DNA of 64,000 nucleotides. Origin: JABMOV01 sp964654545 (lineage in GTDB: Bacteria > Fidelibacterota > Marinisomatia > Marinisomatales > JABMOV01). The position numbers were made by a program, and so were the translations under genes. Under the pieces are notes generated by a model. It was not told the DNA's origin, searched no databases, and saw nothing but the letters and a program-made list of their open reading frames with translations. Location of the stretch: assembly GCA_964654545.1 (NCBI GenBank), contig CAZZIU010000001.1, positions 99,543-163,542 on the forward strand, read 5' to 3'. Of this stretch, positions 44,114 to 52,621 are shown piece by piece (positions within the stretch are counted from its first letter, which is position 1; every line of letters begins with the position of its first letter).

Positions 44114-45639
44114 TAGGCAGCAACAAATCCTTTAGCAAACTCGTCACAGGCTTTGATGAATATTTTGCCGGTTTCATCATCAATCTCACCAGATTGGCTA
44201 ATCGTGTCCAATGCGGATTGATAATTGCTTTCAATATACGTCAGGAGTCCTTCTTCGAACTCCTTAACCCGACTCATCTCAATCGAATCCAGGTACCCGT
44301 TATTACCTGCAAAAATAATCGCCACCTGTTTTTCCACAGACATTGGCGCATATTGGTTTTGCTTTAGTATTTCCACCATTCTGCGGCCACGAGTTAATTG
44401 CTGCAGTGTGGATTTATCTAAATCGGATCCGAATTTTGCAAAGGCTTCCAATTCACGGAATTGCGCCAGTTGTAGACGCAACATACCAGCCGCTTTTTTC
44501 ATGGCTTTTATCTGTGCGTTACCACCCACTCGGGATACGGAGATTCCCACATCAATGGCCGGTCTTACACCAGAATTAAACAGGTTTCCTTCAAGATATA
44601 TTTGTCCGTCGGTGATGGATATAACGTTGGTAGGGATATAGGCAGATACATCACCTTCCTGAGTCTCAATAATCGGTAATGCAGTCAATGAGCCACCACC
44701 CAGATCTTTGGACAATTTAGACGCTCTTTCTAAAAGGCGACTGTGCAAATAGAACACATCTCCCGGGTAAGCTTCACGACCTGGAGGACGACGAAGAACC
44801 AATGACATTTGGCGATATGCTACCGCCTGTTTTGATAAATCATCATAAATAATTAAGGCATGTTTACCGTTATCACGGAAATATTCTCCCATGGCACAAC
44901 CAGAATACGGAGCAATATATTGCATGGGTGCAGGATCTGAAGCATTGGCAGCAACGACTGTGGTGTATTCCATTGCTCCAGCGTTTTCAAGCTCTGCTAC
45001 AACGCGTGCCACAGTGGAAGCTTTTTGCCCAATTGCCACATAAATACAAAACACCGGTGAATCTGTTTCATGGGTATATTTTTGATTAATAATGGTATCT
45101 ATGGCGACAGCCGTTTTTCCAGTTTGCCGATCCCCAATGATTAATTCTCTTTGGCCGCGTCCAATTGGAACCATGCTATCCACTGATTTCAATCCAGTCT
45201 GTAATGGCTCCACGACAGGTTGGCGTTGCATAACACCCAGAGCTTTTCTTTCGATGGGAAGTGCGTGTTTGGTATCAATTGATCCTTTACCATCCATGGG
45301 AATCCCAAGTGGGTTTACAACCCTGCCCGCCATAGCTTCACCAACCGGAACTTCAACCACACGACCGGTTCGTTTGGCCAGATCACCTTCCTTGACAAGC
45401 CTGCTTTCTCCAAACAACACAAGTCCCACATTATCTTCTTCCAGGTTTAATGCCATTCCAAATACGTTATTCGGTAATTCGACCAATTCAGAACTCACCA
45501 CATTTTCAAGACCACTAACCCGGGCAACACCGTCACCTACTTCGATGACTTCCCCGACTTCATTGACGTCAATATCGAAACTGAATTGCTCGATCTGTTT
45601 TTTTAATAAATCTCTTATTTCGTCTGTTTTTATTTCCAT
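44113..45639 (-). CDS. atpA: ATP synthase F1 alpha subunit
   Basis: Non-catalytic nucleotide-binding subunit: IGRGQRELIIGDRQTGKTAV (Walker A), YCAIGQK-like CIYVAIGQKASTVARVV, and RRPPGREAYPGDVFYLHSRL. At 508 residues it has the usual length. It lies 30 bp after atpH. A long antisense open frame opposite this gene is a codon-bias shadow. Confidence 0.98.
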   Translation of the reverse strand: MEIKTDEIRDLLKKQIEQFSFDIDVNEVGEVIEVGDGVARVSGLENVVSSELVELPNNVFGMALNLEEDNVGLVLFGESRLVKEGDLAKRTGRVVEVPVGEAMAGRVVNPLGIPMDGKGSIDTKHALPIERKALGVMQRQPVVEPLQTGLKSVDSMVPIGRGQRELIIGDRQTGKTAVAIDTIINQKYTHETDSPVFCIYVAIGQKASTVARVVAELENAGAMEYTTVVAANASDPAPMQYIAPYSGCAMGEYFRDNGKHALIIYDDLSKQAVAYRQMSLVLRRPPGREAYPGDVFYLHSRLLERASKLSKDLGGGSLTALPIIETQEGDVSAYIPTNVISITDGQIYLEGNLFNSGVRPAIDVGISVSRVGGNAQIKAMKKAAGMLRLQLAQFRELEAFAKFGSDLDKSTLQQLTRGRRMVEILKQNQYAPMSVEKQVAIIFAGNNGYLDSIEMSRVKEFEEGLLTYIESNYQSALDTISQSGEIDDETGKIFIKACDEFAKGFVAA

Positions 45640-45669
45640 AATTTATTCCGGAATCCGTTGTTACAAGGT

Positions 45670-46209
45670 TTAACCTGACAATAACGATTCTCTTAGATTG
45701 GTTAATCTATTGGAAACGGAACCATCCAAAAAGACATTTCCAATACGTAGTTTTATGCCACCTATCAAGGTTGAATCCACTTGATTTTTCCATTGTAGAG
45801 ATTTTACCGTTTTATCTTCAACCCTTTTCACCACCGCTTGTAATTCATCCTGAGACATTTCTTCTGCGGTGTATATTTCCATTGATTCATACGGTGAATC
45901 TTTTGCCATCAAGTGCTGGTATATTTTGGCCACATCTGAGACGTGCTTCAACAATTTCTCCTCCGATACCAAAAGGAGAAATTCTAAAGCAATGGGATGT
46001 AGTATTTTGCCAAAGATACTCCTGATGCTTTTTGCCTTAACTTCCGCATCAATCCTGTGTGTCGTGATTAAGGCACGACATTCTGGCTCTTTCTTAATAA
46101 CTGCAGCCAGTAAACTTAGACCGTCACCAACCTCGCGCACGACGTGCTTTGACGTGGCTACTGTATAAAGGCTCTTGGCTAGATGCCTTGCTTTACGATT
46201 GGGCTTCAT
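45670..46209 (-). CDS. atpH: ATP synthase delta subunit
   Basis: The 179-residue protein has the OSCP/delta pattern with ARHLAKSLYTVATS at the start, FLLLVSEEKLLKHVSDVAKI in the middle, and the conserved C-terminal DSTLIGGIKLRIGNVFLDGS then VSNRLTNLRESLL. It connects the peripheral stalk to the top of F1. It overlaps atpF by 17 bp. Confidence 0.95.
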   Translation of the reverse strand: MKPNRKARHLAKSLYTVATSKHVVREVGDGLSLLAAVIKKEPECRALITTHRIDAEVKAKSIRSIFGKILHPIALEFLLLVSEEKLLKHVSDVAKIYQHLMAKDSPYESMEIYTAEEMSQDELQAVVKRVEDKTVKSLQWKNQVDSTLIGGIKLRIGNVFLDGSVSNRLTNLRESLLSG

Positions 46210-46702
46210 CGGCCAGTTGAATACGTTTTAGCGCATCCTCAATGAGTGTTTTATTGTCTTCTATCGTAAGATTTTTCTCAATCAATTTGCTAGCAATATT
46301 AATTGATATATCAACCGCTTCACTCTTGATTTCTTTGATGGCACGGTTTTTCTCTGCAACGATAATGTTTTGGGCATTCGCTACAATTTCATCCGATTTT
46401 TCTTTGGCTTTTGCCAACACATCATCCTTTAACCTTTCCGCGGTTGTCTTTCCCTCCATCACAATAGTTTGCGCTTCAGAACGGGCTTTGGCAATGATGT
46501 CTTCCGATTCCTCTTTGAGCCTTTCTATTTCCCGCTTGGCTTTTTCCGCATCATCCAGCGATTGCCGTATGGTCTCTTCCCTTTTTTCCAGCATGAGAAG
46601 CAACGGTTTCCAGGCAAATTTTGCCAGCAAGAATAGCAAAACCAAAAAGGTCAGAATTGTCCAAACAAATAGACCGGGATCTGGTTGTACTAATGGATTC
46701 AT
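46193..46702 (-). CDS. atpF: ATP synthase Fo b subunit
   Basis: One N-terminal membrane helix (GLFVWTILTFLVLLFLLAKF) leads into a long charged helix (EKREETIRQSLDDAEKAKRE and onward), the peripheral stalk. The start at 46702 (MNPLVQPDPG) has GGAG 7 nt upstream; the frame extends to 46729 without support. Only one b gene is present, so the stalk is probably a homodimer. Confidence 0.95.
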   Translation of the reverse strand: MNPLVQPDPGLFVWTILTFLVLLFLLAKFAWKPLLLMLEKREETIRQSLDDAEKAKREIERLKEESEDIIAKARSEAQTIVMEGKTTAERLKDDVLAKAKEKSDEIVANAQNIIVAEKNRAIKEIKSEAVDISINIASKLIEKNLTIEDNKTLIEDALKRIQLADEAQS

Positions 46703-46774
46703 TTTTGATCTCCTCTGCGTGATGAGCATTCAAGGTAATCAATACGGAATGTATCGATTACACCCTGAACAGAA

Positions 46775-46999
46775 TTATTTCATCAAGACGATCAGAAGGA
46801 CAAAAACCTCACCTAAAATTGCAACACCTTCTAAGAGAAAGAGTGGCAAGTTTACTGCGCCAGTGATTTTTTCAGCTGCTTCTGGTTGACGGGCGATACC
46901 TTCTGCTAGAGCAGATGCAAATTTGCCAATACCTAATCCCGCACCAATAACCACCAGACCTAAACCGATAGCAGCACCAAAATAATGTAAGAATTCCAT
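46775..46999 (-). CDS. atpE: ATP synthase Fo c subunit (proton type)
   Basis: A 74-residue helical hairpin with the loop EGIARQPEA and the ion-carrying Glu57 in LPLFLLEGVAILG. The sodium-binding ligands of Na+-type c subunits (Gln in helix 1, Ser/Thr after the Glu) are replaced by Ile24 and Gly58, so the ring should carry protons. That reading rests on alignment by eye with the Ilyobacter-type c subunit. Confidence 0.95.
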   Translation of the reverse strand: MEFLHYFGAAIGLGLVVIGAGLGIGKFASALAEGIARQPEAAEKITGAVNLPLFLLEGVAILGEVFVLLIVLMK

Positions 47000-47050
47000 G
47001 AATTAATCCTCCGTATTCACGTTCTGTTTAATTGAAATATTCCTGGCATA

Positions 47051-47977
47051 TTAATGATGTACATTGATTGCCATCCCTATAAATACTGCTGATAGTAGTG
47101 TAAATACATACGCCTGTACCAGCACCACAATAATTTCCAGTGCAGATATTGCCACAGAAAGGGGTACTGACACAAAAACGCCAACCCCGATACCAGCCAT
47201 CGCACTGTGAAACAAACCACTAAATATGAAAACAAATGATAATATTGCTAAAATGGCAATATGTCCACCAGTCATATTCGCAGCCAAACGCATCGTAAGT
47301 GCGAAAGGTCTTACGAATAACCCAATAATTTCGATAGGTATGAGAATAATATAAATCGGCCAAGCCAATCCCTTGGGCACAAGATTTTTCCAATGGGTAA
47401 TGAATCCGTGCGCTTTTGTACCGGCAATAATTATAGTGAAAAACGTGATGGTTGCTAGCGCTGAGGTGACATTATAATTACCCGTTGCAGTCACACCGCC
47501 GTGCAATAGATTGTTTATAAAATTGTGGCTGTCGGCTGCATCCACACGGAAAATAAATCTGTTAATTGCGCCCAATACATCAAAGATCGGAATCAACCCA
47601 ATTGCATTGGCAGATAAAATAAAAAAGAAAAATGTTAGGATAAGCGGTGTCCAGGTTAGAGTGAATTTGCTTCCTACGTTGGGCGTGACAATAGAGTCTC
47701 TGATAAATTGAACAACCGATTCAATGGCATTCATAAACCCAGTTGGAACTGGTTGCTCCTGTTTTAAATATTTTCGAACTGTAACCACAATAACACTGAA
47801 AAGTATAACAGCGACCAGCCAAATCATTAACACATGTTTTGTTACGGAAAAATCAATACCAAAAATGGTTGGTAAATGGATAATAGGATGTTCGTTGGAA
47901 CTATTGGAGACATGATGCAATATAACTTCGCCTGCATCGAAGCCGCCCACTTCTTGGCCCTGTCCAGCTGTACTCAT
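47051..47977 (-). CDS. atpB: ATP synthase Fo a subunit
   Basis: The 308-residue membrane protein has LTWTPLILTFFFFILSANAI and the essential Arg helix PFALTMRLAANMTGGHIAIL. It forms the half-channels next to the c-ring. The N-terminal extension of about 40 residues and a His-rich start (HHVSNSSNEHPIIHLP) are typical of FCB-type a subunits. It lies 10 bp after the AtpI-like gene. Confidence 0.96.
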   Translation of the reverse strand: MSTAGQGQEVGGFDAGEVILHHVSNSSNEHPIIHLPTIFGIDFSVTKHVLMIWLVAVILFSVIVVTVRKYLKQEQPVPTGFMNAIESVVQFIRDSIVTPNVGSKFTLTWTPLILTFFFFILSANAIGLIPIFDVLGAINRFIFRVDAADSHNFINNLLHGGVTATGNYNVTSALATITFFTIIIAGTKAHGFITHWKNLVPKGLAWPIYIILIPIEIIGLFVRPFALTMRLAANMTGGHIAILAILSFVFIFSGLFHSAMAGIGVGVFVSVPLSVAISALEIIVVLVQAYVFTLLSAVFIGMAINVHH

Positions 47978-47986
47978 GTGTCGTAG

Positions 47987-48391
47987 TTACTGTATTTGTG
48001 ATTGTTTAAGTAAATAACTGATATACACCGCTTCCCATGCGTGAAGTACGCTAAAAAAGCCCAAAAAGCTAATGACAAATGCCCATCGGTTAAAAGCGGA
48101 AAAAACAAAAAAAATAATGATATAAAGGGGGTATACAACCATCTTTATACCAAAAGCTTTTATCATAAAATCGGTCACCTTTTGTGGGATTTTTTTATTG
48201 ACTCTGGTTACGCCGTTTATCGTCCACAATCCGAGTAGAAGAGGTGAAAGCATTCCCAATAAAATCTCGGTGTGATACTTGTAATAGGGCAGTAACAGGA
48301 GCAACCACATACCAATGCAAGACACAATCAAAATAATTTGAACTCGTTTATGTGCCTGCTTAGGATTTCCAAATAGTTTTGACAAGCTCAT
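47987..48391 (-). CDS. AtpI-like small membrane protein of the ATP synthase operon
   Basis: The 134-residue protein has four hydrophobic helices (IILIVSCIGMWLLLLLPYY, LLGMLSPLLLGLWTINGVT, YPLYIIIFFVFSAF, WAFVISFLGFFSVLHAWEA), the layout of AtpI-type proteins that assist c-ring assembly or Mg uptake. Sequence similarity is low, so the call depends mainly on position between atpZ and atpB. It overlaps atpZ by 32 bp. Confidence 0.6.
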   Translation of the reverse strand: MSLSKLFGNPKQAHKRVQIILIVSCIGMWLLLLLPYYKYHTEILLGMLSPLLLGLWTINGVTRVNKKIPQKVTDFMIKAFGIKMVVYPLYIIIFFVFSAFNRWAFVISFLGFFSVLHAWEAVYISYLLKQSQIQ

Positions 48392-48605
48392 AGAACCCCA
48401 CTATTAATCCTAAAAATAAACCACCCAACAGACCATAGGGCGTCCAATTATAAACAGAATCCAAGATATAACCGATTGCGCCGAGAAGTATAATAGAACC
48501 AAGAAGTGTATAGGATGCTGATGCAGCAGAACCACTTTGACGAACAATTTTCTGGAAATATGTGAATGAACGGGCTAAAAAATGATCGTCCTGATTGGGT
48601 TCCAC
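48360..48605 (-). CDS. AtpZ-like protein (AtpZ/AtpI family)
   Basis: The 81-residue product has two membrane helices (ASASYTLLGSIILLGAIGYI and YGLLGGLFLGLIVGFYELVK) with the glycine-rich pattern of AtpZ proteins, which with AtpI aid Fo assembly. It starts 3 bp after the bactofilin gene and precedes the AtpI-like gene, so it links the cell-shape genes with the ATP synthase genes. Confidence 0.8.
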   Translation of the reverse strand: MEPNQDDHFLARSFTYFQKIVRQSGSAASASYTLLGSIILLGAIGYILDSVYNWTPYGLLGGLFLGLIVGFYELVKTIWKS

Positions 48606-48608
48606 AAT

Positions 48609-48977
48609 TTACTCTGTTTGTGCGGTTCCCTGATGTCCGGGCATATCACATTTCCCCTCAAATGTTGCCCCTTCTTCAATCAGTAACTTGGCGCATTCCA
48701 GGTTACCGCTTAACAGTGATTCCTGGCCTAGTTCTGCCCGGCTGGAAACATGGACATTGCCTTCTACGCTACCACCAATGTGTATATCACTAGCAGAAAT
48801 ATCACCACGAACCACCCCGGTTTTGGCGACTCGTACAGGTCCGTTGGTAATAATATTGCCTAAAACTTTTCCATACACTATTGTACCGCCACTTAAGGAT
48901 AAATCACCTGTCACTTCGGCATCGGCGCCAATCATCGTATGTACATTGTGAAAATCAATTTTACCGGTGTTCTTCAA
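48609..48977 (-). CDS. Bactofilin
   Basis: The 122-residue protein is almost entirely a right-handed beta-helix with repeating short hydrophobic strands (MIGADAEVTGDLSLSGGTIV, GPVRVAKTGVVRGDISASDI, HIGGSVEGNVHVSSRAELGQ), the bactofilin fold that polymerises without nucleotide. Bactofilins scaffold wall enzymes and ParAB-type systems. It overlaps the M23 peptidase gene by 17 bp, and both follow parAB, a known arrangement. Confidence 0.93.
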   Translation of the reverse strand: MKNTGKIDFHNVHTMIGADAEVTGDLSLSGGTIVYGKVLGNIITNGPVRVAKTGVVRGDISASDIHIGGSVEGNVHVSSRAELGQESLLSGNLECAKLLIEEGATFEGKCDMPGHQGTAQTE

Positions 48978-49755
48978 CGCTCAAATCCTTTGCATAATAT
49001 TGTGGGAAAAAGTCCATTGGATCAATCGGTTCCCCATCCTTCCAAATTTCAAAATGCAGGTGCGGTCCGGAAGATACGCCTGTTGATCCAACCAATCCAA
49101 TAACATCTCCTCGTTTGATGACATCATTGGTTTGTACCAAATTCCGCTGGTTATGTCCATAATAAGTAAAATAATTATTCCCATGATATAGAATTACCAA
49201 ATTTCCCATATCGTACGTCCAACCGGCAAAGACCACATAGCCTGATGCTGAAGCAAGAATAGCCTCCCCTTCTTTGGCAGCAATATCGATCCCATAATGG
49301 TTTTTTCTTTGATAGACCGACGAAAGACTCAACCGCTGAGTCACATAACCTTGTAGCGGAAGTTGTGATGGAAAATTTTCCAGAAATGATATGGCTACCT
49401 TGTCATCCTCCGGTGGAGGAACCGCTAATGTATCACCGGATTCATCGACGTAAGGTAATTCAAGTTCAGGACCCAGCGTTTTCCGAATCAGCAGATCCAA
49501 TTGCTTCATTCTTCTCAAATCCTGCATCAGATTGTATACTTTGATTCGTTCTTCAGCAAGCAGATCGTATTTCTTACTCAGTTCATCATAATCCAATGCC
49601 TTTGGAATGAAGTAGTAACCCAGACCAATAATCACAATTAGGATTACTGAAAGTGTAAAACCCCAAAACCGAATTGAACTTCTTTTTAAAACAAATTGAT
49701 GATTTCCTTCCTCATTATCCGGAATAACAAGTATGGTATACTTTGATGCTTTCAT
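48961..49755 (-). CDS. M23-family peptidoglycan endopeptidase-like protein
   Basis: A short cytoplasmic tail, one membrane helix (FWGFTLSVILIVIIGLGYYF), and a coiled coil (LSKKYDLLAEERIKVYNLMQ) precede the LytM/M23 domain: HYGIDIAAKEGEAILASASG holds the His-x3-Asp metal pair, and SSGPHLHFEIWKDGEPIDPM the HxH and end of the site. The metal ligands appear intact, so it may be an active cross-link hydrolase. The association with bactofilin suggests localised wall cutting. Confidence 0.92.
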   Translation of the reverse strand: MKASKYTILVIPDNEEGNHQFVLKRSSIRFWGFTLSVILIVIIGLGYYFIPKALDYDELSKKYDLLAEERIKVYNLMQDLRRMKQLDLLIRKTLGPELELPYVDESGDTLAVPPPEDDKVAISFLENFPSQLPLQGYVTQRLSLSSVYQRKNHYGIDIAAKEGEAILASASGYVVFAGWTYDMGNLVILYHGNNYFTYYGHNQRNLVQTNDVIKRGDVIGLVGSTGVSSGPHLHFEIWKDGEPIDPMDFFPQYYAKDLSVEEHR

Positions 49756-49770
49756 AAAAAATAAATTGGA

Positions 49771-50622
49771 TTATGATTCTAGTATTTCAAGAATGCGTTC
49801 CAAATCGTCAGCGTTGAAATATGAGATCTCAATTTTTCCTTTTGATGAACTGCCCCTAATCTTGACTTTGGTTCCCAATGCTCGAATGAAGCGATCTTCC
49901 AAATTTTGGAATGCATTTTTCTTAGGTTTGGATTTTGATTTTTTTGATGCCGGCTGGTAGTATTGGCTTGCAGCTGCTTCTGTCTGGCGGACACTTAAGC
50001 CGGTTTCCACAACCACATGCCAGAGTTTAAGCATCGCCCGAGCGGATTTTAACATCAATAACGCTCGACCATGCCCAGCTGAAATTGCACCTTCTCGCAG
50101 ACTCTCCTTGATTTCGGTAGGCAAGCTTAATAATCGTAACGCATTGCTAATCGTAACCCGGTTCTTACCAACCGCTTCTGCAATTTTATCCTGTTTCAAT
50201 CCAAATTGACTATTCAGAAATGCGTATGCCTCCGCCTCTTCAATTGCATTTAAATTTTCGCGCTGAATATTTTCTATCAACGCCATTTCCATCATATCAG
50301 CGTCAGACTTGGGATTTACAACATAACCGGGAATTTTTTTCAATCCGATGAGTTTGACTGCACGCCATCGTCTTTCTCCGGCAACCAGCACATAATGATC
50401 TTCCATAACCTGAACAGTTATCGGTGTTAATAATCCCTTTTCCCGAATGGATGCCGCAAGTTCATCCAATGCTTCCCGTTTAAATTCCTGGCGAGGTTGG
50501 TGCGGGTTTGGTTTTATATTATCCACAGGTATTTCAAATACACCTGGTTTTGGTCCGGTTTCTAATTCATCGGCCGGACGAATAAGGGCTTCAATACCAC
50601 GGCCTAATCGACTAGCGTTCAC
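49771..50622 (-). CDS. parB: Chromosome-partitioning protein ParB
   Basis: The N-terminal RLGRGIEALI box, the ParB/Srx domain with VLVAGERRWRAVKLIGLKKI and ALIENIQRENLNAIEEAEAY, and the helix-turn-helix KQDKIAEAVGKNRVTISNAL are present. The C-terminal dimer domain follows a Lys-rich linker. ParB is a CTPase clamp that loads at parS. It overlaps parA by 11 bp. No parS copy was recognised in the window. Confidence 0.96.
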   Translation of the reverse strand: MNASRLGRGIEALIRPADELETGPKPGVFEIPVDNIKPNPHQPRQEFKREALDELAASIREKGLLTPITVQVMEDHYVLVAGERRWRAVKLIGLKKIPGYVVNPKSDADMMEMALIENIQRENLNAIEEAEAYAFLNSQFGLKQDKIAEAVGKNRVTISNALRLLSLPTEIKESLREGAISAGHGRALLMLKSARAMLKLWHVVVETGLSVRQTEAAASQYYQPASKKSKSKPKKNAFQNLEDRFIRALGTKVKIRGSSSKGKIEISYFNADDLERILEILES

Positions 50623-51376
50623 GTGTAAGCAATTCCTCCACTAATTCCATATAATTTTGCGCACCGGTTGAATTGGCATCGTATAACAATGCTGGTTTAC
50701 CAAAACTGGGGGCTTCACCCAATCTCACATTTCTATGAATCACCGTTTTAAACAACGTGTCCTCGAAATAACTCTTCACTTCTTCGGCGACTTCCTTTGT
50801 CAAATTTAAGCGAGAATCATACATGGTTAATAACACACCTGTGATGGAAAGGGTTTTATTCAGGTGTCTTTGTATCAACCGGATGGTATTCAATAATTGC
50901 CCCAATCCCTCTAGGGCATAATATTCGCATTGGATTGGAATGATAACAGAATCCGATCCTGTTAGGGCATTGATGGTCAACAATCCAAGCGATGGTGGAC
51001 AATCAATGATAATAAAATCATAATCTTTCCGAATTGTTTCCAAGGCATTTTTCAGCTGGTATTCTCGAGCCATGAGACTCACCATTTCAATTTCTGCCCC
51101 CACCAAATCATGAGTGGATGCAACCAGGTCCAGATTGTCAAATGACGTTTTTGTTACGCAATCTTTAAGGGGACGCTGACCTATCAGAACATCATAGATG
51201 GAGAAATTCTCTTTTTCAAATAAATCTTTTATACCCACTGTGGCATTTGCCTGAGGGTCCATATCAATTAACAGTGTTTTTACCTCGGTGACCGCCAGGC
51301 TAACAGCAAGATTCACTGAAGTTGTAGTCTTACCAACTCCACCCTTTTGATTCGCTATTGCAATTATTTGTCCCAT
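50612..51376 (-). CDS. parA: Chromosome-partitioning ATPase ParA (Soj type)
   Basis: The 254-residue protein starts with the deviant Walker A IIAIANQKGGVGKTTTSVNL, then LLIDMDPQANAT and FIIIDCPPSLGLLTINAL. The lack of an N-terminal DNA-binding extension makes it a chromosomal Soj-type ParA. It heads the 14-gene minus-strand run through parB, M23 peptidase, bactofilin and the ATP synthase. Confidence 0.96.
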   Translation of the reverse strand: MGQIIAIANQKGGVGKTTTSVNLAVSLAVTEVKTLLIDMDPQANATVGIKDLFEKENFSIYDVLIGQRPLKDCVTKTSFDNLDLVASTHDLVGAEIEMVSLMAREYQLKNALETIRKDYDFIIIDCPPSLGLLTINALTGSDSVIIPIQCEYYALEGLGQLLNTIRLIQRHLNKTLSITGVLLTMYDSRLNLTKEVAEEVKSYFEDTLFKTVIHRNVRLGEAPSFGKPALLYDANSTGAQNYMELVEELLTRER

Positions 51377-51563
51377 TTTTTGCAGTTTTGATCCATTAAA
51401 AATGAACGCAAAGTTACAACATGATCTTTCTATTTACACGGTTCTAAAGCGGAACAATGCAAATGGTAATACACCGATAATCATAGTGTCTGATTGTTCC
51501 CTCACAATTTATTATTCAGTAACTTAATATCATCTTTAATGAAAAGGTGAAACAACATAACTC

Positions 51564-52592
51564 ATGAAAGCGCTGGTTAAAAAATCCCCGGAAAAAGGTA
51601 TTTGGTTAGAAGATATACCGCTTCCTGAAGTTGATACCAATGATGTCTTAATCAAATTGCATAAAACAGCCATTTGCGGTACCGATCTCCATATTTATCT
51701 TTGGGATGAATGGTCCCAGCGTACTATTAAGACACCCATGACTATTGGTCATGAATTTGTTGGAGAAATAGTGGAGATTGGACCGGGTGTCACCCATTAT
51801 GCAGTTGGCGATCGAGTTTCTGGAGAAGGCCATATCACCTGCGGGTATTGTCGTAATTGCAGAGCTGGAAAACGCCACCTGTGTCATCGCACTATTGGTA
51901 TAGGTGTAAATCGCGACGGAGCATTCGCAGAATATCTGGTAATACCGGAACGCAATGTATGGCCTGTGCATTCCGATATAGATTCGGATATAGCTGCATT
52001 TTTCGATCCGTTTGGAAATGCTACCCACTGTGCACTTTCCTTTGAAATGGTTGGAGAGGATGTACTAATTACCGGAGCAGGACCTATTGGTATCATAGCA
52101 GTTGCAATTTGCAACTTTGTTGGTGCACGTCATGTGGTTATCTCCGACGTAAATGATTATCGTCTTGAACTGGCGGCCAAAATGGGAGCCTCAAAGACAA
52201 TAAATGTAACCCGGGATTCAATATCCCAGTGTTTCACAGAATTGAATATGAGTAATGGCTTCGACATTGGACTTGAAATGTCCGGCAACCCAACGGCATT
52301 TGCTGATATGATCAAATCCATGTATCATGGTGGCCGCATTGCGTTACTAGGTATTTTACCCCAATCCACTCACGTTAATTGGGACGATATCATTTTTAAG
52401 GGGCTGCAGATTAAAGGCATCTATGGCCGGGAAATGTTTGAAACCTGGTACAAAATGACCCAAATGCTTCGGAGTGGGCTGGATATTTCACCCGTGCTTA
52501 CCCACAAATTCCACATAGATGATTTCCAAAAAGGTTTTGACGTCATGGAATCTGGTCAGTGTGGAAAAGTGGTCTTGGAGTGGACTCATTAA
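51564..52592 (+). CDS. tdh: L-threonine 3-dehydrogenase
   Basis: A zinc MDR dehydrogenase of 342 residues, the usual Tdh length: catalytic Cys38 in TAICGTDLHIYLWDEWSQRT, GHEFVGEIVEIG, the structural zinc cluster CGYCRNCRAGKRHLC, and the Rossmann loop ITGAGPIGIIAVAIC. The WDEWSQ segment is specific to Tdh. It oxidises threonine to 2-amino-3-ketobutyrate for the next gene, kbl, 29 bp downstream. The two give glycine plus acetyl-CoA. Confidence 0.96.
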   Translation: MKALVKKSPEKGIWLEDIPLPEVDTNDVLIKLHKTAICGTDLHIYLWDEWSQRTIKTPMTIGHEFVGEIVEIGPGVTHYAVGDRVSGEGHITCGYCRNCRAGKRHLCHRTIGIGVNRDGAFAEYLVIPERNVWPVHSDIDSDIAAFFDPFGNATHCALSFEMVGEDVLITGAGPIGIIAVAICNFVGARHVVISDVNDYRLELAAKMGASKTINVTRDSISQCFTELNMSNGFDIGLEMSGNPTAFADMIKSMYHGGRIALLGILPQSTHVNWDDIIFKGLQIKGIYGREMFETWYKMTQMLRSGLDISPVLTHKFHIDDFQKGFDVMESGQCGKVVLEWTH

Positions 52593-52621
52593 CCTGCACA
52601 TTAACTGAATGAAAGAGTTGT

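Noticed and set aside
45092..46889. Long open frames antisense to atpA, atpH and atpF (up to 215 codons)
   Set aside because: They mirror strongly conserved ATP synthase genes in another frame, have low-complexity Ser/Thr/Phe content and no ribosome site.
46775..46999. Sodium-type ATP synthase
   Set aside because: The c subunit lacks the Gln and Ser/Thr ligands next to Glu57.
49771..51376. parS site near parAB
   Set aside because: No copy of the 16-bp palindrome TGTTTCACGTGAAACA was recognised by eye; a string search allowing two mismatches would settle it.
51402..51527. 41-codon frame between parA and tdh as a possible threonine leader peptide
   Set aside because: Only four scattered Thr codons, no run, no hairpin after it and no ribosome site.
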